Of a DNA stretch of 10,561 bases, positions 7,254-10,561 are shown one piece after another (within the stretch, counting starts at the first letter, position 1; every line of letters starts with the position of its first letter). Below the pieces are notes generated by a model, which did not search any database, had not been told where the DNA came from, and saw nothing but the letters and a program-made list of their open reading frames with translations. Made by a program: the position numbers and the translations under genes. The DNA is from JAIPEK01 sp041685935 (lineage in GTDB: Bacteria > Desulfobacterota > Desulfobacteria > Desulfobacterales > Desulfobacteraceae). Location of the stretch: positions 1 through 10,561 of the forward strand of contig JAWLES010000083.1 of NCBI GenBank assembly GCA_041685935.1, read 5' to 3'.

Positions 7254-7282
7254 TTGACTTTTGGAACAATAAACGGTAGTAT
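7254..7282 (+). promoter_or_regulatory. Candidate sigma-70 promoter for HPr-enzyme I-smpB
   Basis: TTGACT (7254-7259), exactly 17 bases, then TAGTAT (7277-7282). The start point would be near 7289, only about 8 bases before the HPr ATG. That agrees with the absence of any Shine-Dalgarno there and suggests a near-leaderless message. Confidence 0.5.
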
Positions 7283-7296
7283 GCCTTCGAATCTAT

Positions 7297-7587
7297 ATGG
7301 ACAATGCTTTGGAAGAGAAAAATTTATACGCCCGCAGGGTGACCATTTCAAATTCCCTTGGAATGCATGCAAGACCTGCTGCAAAAATAGCCGAGATTGC
7401 CGGTGATGCGGTACATAATGTGTGGATAGCCCGTGAGGGGTCAAAGGCGGATGCGCAGAGTGTCATTGATATCCTGTCTTTGTGTATTACTGCAGGGACC
7501 ACGGTCACGGTTGAGATTGAGAATTCAAACGATAAGGAAATCCTTGAGAAAATCAGCGCCTTGATAGAATCGGGTTTCGGAGAATAA
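7297..7587 (+). CDS. ptsH: HPr, phosphocarrier protein of the PTS
   Basis: HPr takes phosphate from enzyme I and passes it to EIIA-type proteins. The 96-residue protein carries the active-site block LGMHARPAAKIAEIA with phosphorylatable His24 and Arg26. The regulatory-serine region is DAQSVIDILSL, with Ser55 at the place of Ser46 in Firmicute HPr, so HPr kinase control is possible, though no kinase gene is visible here. About 9 extra residues precede the usual start of the family (here RRVTISNS); no better start exists inside, so the ATG at 7297 is kept. There is no Shine-Dalgarno, and a promoter sits directly upstream. It is 6 bases ahead of ptsI, so certainly co-transcribed. No sugar-specific EII gene lies in the window, which favours a regulatory role. 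Confidence 0.94.
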   Translation: MDNALEEKNLYARRVTISNSLGMHARPAAKIAEIAGDAVHNVWIAREGSKADAQSVIDILSLCITAGTTVTVEIENSNDKEILEKISALIESGFGE

Positions 7588-7593
7588 ACACTG

Positions 7594-9360
7594 ATGGAAA
7601 GTACCGGATCTGAACAGACTGTAATAAAAGGCATCGGAGGGTCTCCGGGGATATGCATCGGCAAGGCGTATATTGTCGACCGGGAGGGGGTTGATGTCAT
7701 CAAACGGTACAAGGTTGATGAGGCAGGCGCGGCTCAGGAGATCAACCGTTTCAAAAATGCCGTTGAAAAAGCGAGGCAGGAGCATGCAGCTGTAATCGAA
7801 TCACTTGATGATGAATTCGGATCGGAGCTCAATATCCTGGAAGCCCATATGGTTCTCTACAAGGATAAGATGATTTATGAAAAAACCGTTGACACCATCA
7901 ATAATGAAAAGATCAATGCCGAATGGGCGCTCAAAAAGGTCTCACGCCAGGCCAGGCTGAGATTCAAGGATGTGGATGATCCGTACCTGAAATCCAGGGC
8001 TGATGATATCTCACAGGTTGCTGAAAAAGTGATGTCTCACCTTACCGGTGTTCAGGATATCAGGATTTCGGAAATCAACAAAAGGGTTGTTCTGGTGGCC
8101 CATGACCTGTCCCCTGCCGACACAAGCCAGATCCAGCTTGAACGTGTTCAGGGTTTTGTTACTGACCGGGGGGGCAAAGATTCGCACACCAGCATCATTG
8201 CAAAGTCGCTGCGGATTCCGTCCGTGGTGGGCCTGGGCAAGGCCACGTCCTGCGTAGCCAATGATGACCTTATAATTGTTGACGGTACAGGCGGCAGGGT
8301 TATCATCAATCCGGACGAAGAGACCCTTTTTCAGTATGAAGAGAGAAAAGTTAGTTTTGAACGCTATCATGCAGGCCTTGAAAGATCAAGCTATCTTCCG
8401 GCTGTGACCCTGGACGGCGAGAAGTACAGCCTTTTGTCAAATATAGAGCTTGTTGAAGAGGTGGTGGCTGCAAAAGACAACGGCGCTGAAGGGATCGGTC
8501 TGTTCAGGACGGAATTTTTATATCTCGATTTGAAACGGTTCCCCACCGAAGAGGAGCTTTTCATAAAATACAGGGAGGTTGTGGAGCTGATGGCGCCGGC
8601 CCCCGTGACCATCAGGACACTTGATATCAACGGAGACAAGGTTAACCCGAGCCTCTATTCCATGGAAGAGGCCAATCCGGCGCTGGGATTGCGTGCTGTG
8701 CGGTTCTGCCTTAAAAATCCGCAGGTTTTTTTAACCCAGATTAAGGCTATTCTGAGGGCGGCTTCTTCAGGAAATGTGAAACTCCTGATCCCGATGATAT
8801 CATGTGTTTCGGAAATCGTGGAGGTCAGGAAGATCATTGACCAGGCAGTCAATGAGCTTGAAACAGAACAAAAGGAATTTAACAGGGACATTCCGCTCGG
8901 AATCATGATTGAAGTCCCTTCCGCGGTGATAATGGCTGAAAGTCTCGCCGAGCATGTGGATTTTTTCAGTATCGGCACCAATGACCTGATCCAGTACTCA
9001 ATGGCCATAGACCGGAGGAACCGGCAGGTAGCCCATTTGTATCAGCCCCTTGAACCGGCTGTGATCAAAATGATCCGTATGACCCGGGAGGCTGCTGATA
9101 AAAAAGGAATCAAAATCACCATGTGCGGGGAAATGGCAGGAGAGCCCGTGAATATACCTATTTTAATGGGACTGGGTATCAGGGAGCTCTCCATGAACCC
9201 CGGATCGATTCCTGCAGTGAAACATATGATCCGCAATCTGGATGCAAAAGAGACTAAAAAGGATTTTGAAAAGGCGGCAACCATGTCAAGCGCAAGAGAA
9301 ATTCATCAGATGCTTCATGAAAAATACAAAGAGCTTCTCTTTTTTAATGGACAGGAATAA
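7594..9360 (+). CDS. ptsI: PTS enzyme I (phosphoenolpyruvate-protein phosphotransferase)
   Basis: It autophosphorylates from phosphoenolpyruvate and phosphorylates HPr; a cytoplasmic dimer in known members. At 588 residues it is close to the usual 575. The N-terminal HPr-binding and swivel domains end in GGKDSHTSIIAKSLRIPS with catalytic His198. The PEP-binding TIM-barrel has GIGLFRTEFLY (R305), TIRTLDINGDK (R341; the common form is DIGGDK), NPALGLRAVRF, MIEVPSAV, FSIGTNDLIQYSMAIDR and TMCGEMAG with Cys511. All catalytic residues are present, so it should be active. The start ATG at 7594 has GGAG about 11 bases upstream, overlapping the end of the HPr gene. A GAF domain as in the nitrogen-type PtsP is absent. 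The smpB start lies 7 bases past its stop, so the three genes probably share a transcript. Confidence 0.96.
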   Translation: MESTGSEQTVIKGIGGSPGICIGKAYIVDREGVDVIKRYKVDEAGAAQEINRFKNAVEKARQEHAAVIESLDDEFGSELNILEAHMVLYKDKMIYEKTVDTINNEKINAEWALKKVSRQARLRFKDVDDPYLKSRADDISQVAEKVMSHLTGVQDIRISEINKRVVLVAHDLSPADTSQIQLERVQGFVTDRGGKDSHTSIIAKSLRIPSVVGLGKATSCVANDDLIIVDGTGGRVIINPDEETLFQYEERKVSFERYHAGLERSSYLPAVTLDGEKYSLLSNIELVEEVVAAKDNGAEGIGLFRTEFLYLDLKRFPTEEELFIKYREVVELMAPAPVTIRTLDINGDKVNPSLYSMEEANPALGLRAVRFCLKNPQVFLTQIKAILRAASSGNVKLLIPMISCVSEIVEVRKIIDQAVNELETEQKEFNRDIPLGIMIEVPSAVIMAESLAEHVDFFSIGTNDLIQYSMAIDRRNRQVAHLYQPLEPAVIKMIRMTREAADKKGIKITMCGEMAGEPVNIPILMGLGIRELSMNPGSIPAVKHMIRNLDAKETKKDFEKAATMSSAREIHQMLHEKYKELLFFNGQE

Positions 9361-9367
9361 GCAGCTG

Positions 9368-9826
9368 ATGGAAAATGATCATATAAAAGTTATTGCCAAC
9401 AACAGGAAAGCCAGGCATGATTTTCATATTCATGATGAATTTGAAGCAGGAATAGCATTGGTGGGAACTGAAGTGAAATCCATGAGGGGCGGCAGGGTCA
9501 GCTTCAAGGACGCCTATGCAGATATCAAAAACGGTGAGGTATTTTTAAAACAGCTGCATATATCCCCTTATCCGCACACCTATTTTGGCAACCACGAGCC
9601 CTTGCGATCAAGGAAACTGCTGCTTCATAAATATGAAATCAAGCGCCTTACCGGCAAAATCAAGGAGAAGGGTTTCACACTTGTTCCGCTTAAACTCTAT
9701 TTCAAAAACGGTAAGATCAAAGTGAAAATCGCCCTTGCAAAAGGGAAAAAGTTTTATGACAAGCGTGAAGATATAAAAAAGCGGGACATGAAGCGGGATA
9801 TGGAAAGAGAGCGCAAAAAGTACTAA
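9368..9826 (+). CDS. smpB: SsrA-binding protein SmpB
   Basis: SmpB binds the tRNA-like part of tmRNA, delivers it to stalled ribosomes and occupies the decoding centre during trans-translation. The 152-residue protein has the family start VIANNRKARHDFHI, then FEAGIALVGTEVKSMRGG, SFKDAYADI, HISPYPH, the RKLLLHKYEIKRL helix region and LVPLKLYFKNGKIKV. It ends in the lysine/arginine-rich tail (KRDMKRDMERERKKY) that lies in the mRNA channel. The ATG at 9368 is chosen since it gives the standard family N-terminus and has AGGA 11 bases upstream; longer in-frame starts lie inside ptsI. It directly precedes its partner RNA, ssrA. Confidence 0.96.
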   Translation: MENDHIKVIANNRKARHDFHIHDEFEAGIALVGTEVKSMRGGRVSFKDAYADIKNGEVFLKQLHISPYPHTYFGNHEPLRSRKLLLHKYEIKRLTGKIKEKGFTLVPLKLYFKNGKIKVKIALAKGKKFYDKREDIKKRDMKRDMERERKKY

Positions 9827-9841
9827 GATTGGGCATATGTG

Positions 9842-9870
9842 TTGACTTTCAGGTGTTTCTGCGTTATTGT
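9842..9870 (+). promoter_or_regulatory. Promoter of ssrA
   Basis: TTGACT (9842-9847), a 17-base spacer and TATTGT (9865-9870) give a good sigma-70 match between the smpB stop and the tmRNA. Transcription would begin near 9877, leaving a short 5' leader that RNase P would remove to give the mature end at 9902. Confidence 0.65.
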
Positions 9871-9901
9871 TTAATAATAAAGATCTGTTCTTTTACAATT
9901 C

Positions 9902-10256
9902 GGGGGCGAAATGGCTTCGACGGAGATGAGGATGCTTCTGGTAGCATGCCGAGTACCGCAGGCTCGTAAAACCGGCGGAAATTAAATATAATTGCAGACG
10001 ATTATAATTACGCTGTAGCCGCATAAGTCGGCTTCCGTCCTGTTGAAGATTTTCCTGCATATTCAACAAGGGCGTCGATCTTGCAGGACCGCCGCAAAAG
10101 AGTGCCCGGCCCTTTGCGGTTGAATTTTTCCGGGTTATACCGTGTTGTATCCCTCCTGAAGGAGACAATGCGGCCAATTTTAAAGTTCAGGATAAGCATG
10201 TAGAAGCCGAAGTTGAATATCTCCGGACGCGGGTTCGACTCCCGCCGCCTCCACCA
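9902..10256 (+). ncRNA. ssrA: tmRNA (ssrA), one-piece form
   Basis: Transfer-messenger RNA rescues stalled ribosomes and tags the unfinished protein. The 5' end GGGGGCGAAATGGCTTCGAC is the conserved tmRNA start. Its first seven bases pair with CGCCUCC before the encoded CCA (10254-10256) to form the acceptor stem, with a G-U pair at position 3, the identity element for alanyl-tRNA synthetase. The T arm is GCGGG-TTCGACT-CCCGC (about 10229-10245). An internal tag reading frame starts at 9994. The middle holds several GC-rich helices of the expected pseudoknot region. The length of 355 bases is normal and the gene is not permuted. No clear terminator follows; the DNA beyond CCA changes character. 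Confidence 0.97.
9994..10026 (+). other. tmRNA proteolysis-tag reading frame
   Basis: Ten codons from resume codon GCA to TAA encode ADDYNYAVAA. With the alanine carried by the tmRNA itself, the full tag would be AADDYNYAVAA. The AVAA end is a conservative version of E. coli's ALAA, the ClpXP degradation signal. Confidence 0.93.
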
Positions 10257-10374
10257 TTAACCCTTAATGATTTTAATAACTTATCTTTCAAAACACCCTT
10301 TAAAAACTGGGGCGCAAGTGGGGCGGCTTTATTTGCCCCTCAAATTCCATTGGAAATGTGCCGGGTAGCGAGCA
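10257..10374. other. Non-coding stretch after tmRNA; possible integration boundary
   Basis: Just past the CCA there is a 5-bp inverted repeat ATTAA-CCC-TTAAT (10256-10268), AT-rich DNA, then a G-rich repeat block. No gene is visible on either strand, and no U-run terminator for ssrA. tmRNA 3' ends are frequent targets for integrating elements, but a repeated copy of the tmRNA end would be needed to show this and none is in view. Confidence 0.3.
10308..10339. repeat. Tandem TGGGGCG repeat with inverted partner
   Basis: TGGGGCG occurs at 10308-10314 and again at 10319-10325, exactly 11 bases apart, about one helical turn. GCCCC at 10335-10339 is an inverted partner. Two readings are possible: recombinase arm-type sites next to an attachment site, or, on the minus strand, the hairpin GGGGC (10339-10335) with GCCCC (10313-10309) followed by TTTTT (10306-10302), a weak terminator for the minus-strand genes to the right. 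Confidence 0.4.
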
Positions 10375-10509
10375 CTATTCATTCTCGCCTTTTTTCAGGA
10401 ATTCCAATGCTTTTTTATTCGTATCATCAGAACGTAAAAGTTCGGCCATTTTGACCGCAGTGCCATTTTGCAACCGACAGTATCGATCAAATGCATGGAT
10501 AGCTGTCAC
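10375..10509 (-). CDS. Small hypothetical protein, 44 residues
   Basis: The frame from GTG at 10509 to TAG at 10377-10375 gives a charged, helical-looking protein (e.g. TAIHAFDRYCRLQNG, KKALEFLKKGENE) of no family I recognise. Support for it being real is context: the GTG overlaps the TGA of a second minus-strand frame in the form GTGA, the usual pattern of coupled genes. No good Shine-Dalgarno is seen, as expected if it relies on coupling. Its position just beyond the tmRNA end suggests accessory or mobile DNA. Confidence 0.4.
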   Translation of the reverse strand: MTAIHAFDRYCRLQNGTAVKMAELLRSDDTNKKALEFLKKGENE

Positions 10510-10561
10510 AGGGGTGTTATTTTTTCTTTTCCTCTCACAGGCCAGAGGTAAAATTCAGACA
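10506..10561 (-). CDS. C-terminal end of an unknown protein, 5' part outside window
   Basis: The last 17 codons of a minus-strand frame entering from the right edge read FYLWPVRGKEKITPL at the end, then TGA (10508-10506). The fragment is too short to classify. The stop overlaps the start of the next small gene by GTGA, suggesting an operon running toward ssrA. Confidence 0.35.
   Translation of the reverse strand, partial: SEFYLWPVRGKEKITPL

Noticed and set aside
7136..7785. Minus-strand open frames over HPr and the start of enzyme I
   Set aside because: They are antisense to clear PTS genes; the stretch upstream of HPr holds promoters and the selenoprotein ribosome binding site instead.
9242..9367. 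Longer smpB start inside ptsI
   Set aside because: The extra residues are the enzyme I C-terminus in another frame, and the family N-terminus begins at 9368.
9893..10199. Minus-strand open frames over the tmRNA
   Set aside because: The stretch is fully explained by ssrA.
10320..10339. GGGGC/GCCCC hairpin as the ssrA terminator
   Set aside because: On the plus strand it is not followed by a T run and lies over 60 bases past the mature 3' end.
10507..10528. CAC-AGGG-GTG followed by TTATTTTTT as a plus-strand terminator
   Set aside because: The stem is only 3 bp.

Overview
The window reads like a chromosomal segment of a Gram-negative, probably anaerobic bacterium, most likely a Desulfobacterota (sulfate-reducer type) genome. 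Three things point that way: an E. coli-type ParE, a PTS reduced to HPr and enzyme I with no sugar permease in view, and a small glutaredoxin-like gene with an in-frame UGA at the active site, which implies selenocysteine use. The lineage is an inference; no species is claimed.

Layout from left to right. (1) On the minus strand, bases 1-1941 hold parE (topoisomerase IV subunit B), cut only at its last few residues by the window edge. (2) Diverging from it on the plus strand is a small unknown gene (2037-2336) that overlaps by 11 bases a large gene (2326-6213). The large gene encodes a class I adenylate cyclase with an unusual N-terminal extension: a helical, HEAT-like region followed by a pentapeptide-repeat block. 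It lacks the C-terminal part of the enterobacterial enzyme. (3) Converging on it with a 4-base gap is a minus-strand pair: a probable UPYT-type selenoprotein (6921-7139), invisible to ordinary ORF calling, then a LOG/TIGR00730-type Rossmann protein (6218-6868). (4) Diverging from the selenoprotein is the plus-strand run HPr (7297-7587), enzyme I (7594-9360) and smpB (9368-9826). This is followed by its own promoter and the one-piece tmRNA gene ssrA (9902-10256), with tag ADDYNYAVAA. (5) The last 305 bases after the tmRNA CCA look like accessory DNA. They hold the end of a minus-strand pair of unknown genes coupled by a GTGA overlap, and a short G-rich direct repeat. tmRNA 3' ends are classic integration sites, but no integrase or second att copy is visible.

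Functional links. HPr and enzyme I form a phosphorelay that, without permeases nearby, is probably regulatory. The adenylate cyclase makes cAMP and may be controlled through its own N-terminal repeat domains. SmpB and tmRNA together rescue stalled ribosomes. The clearest hidden item is the selenoprotein: strong Shine-Dalgarno, UGA exactly where glutaredoxin has its catalytic Cys, a bacterial SECIS-like hairpin at the right distance, and a good glutaredoxin-like continuation.
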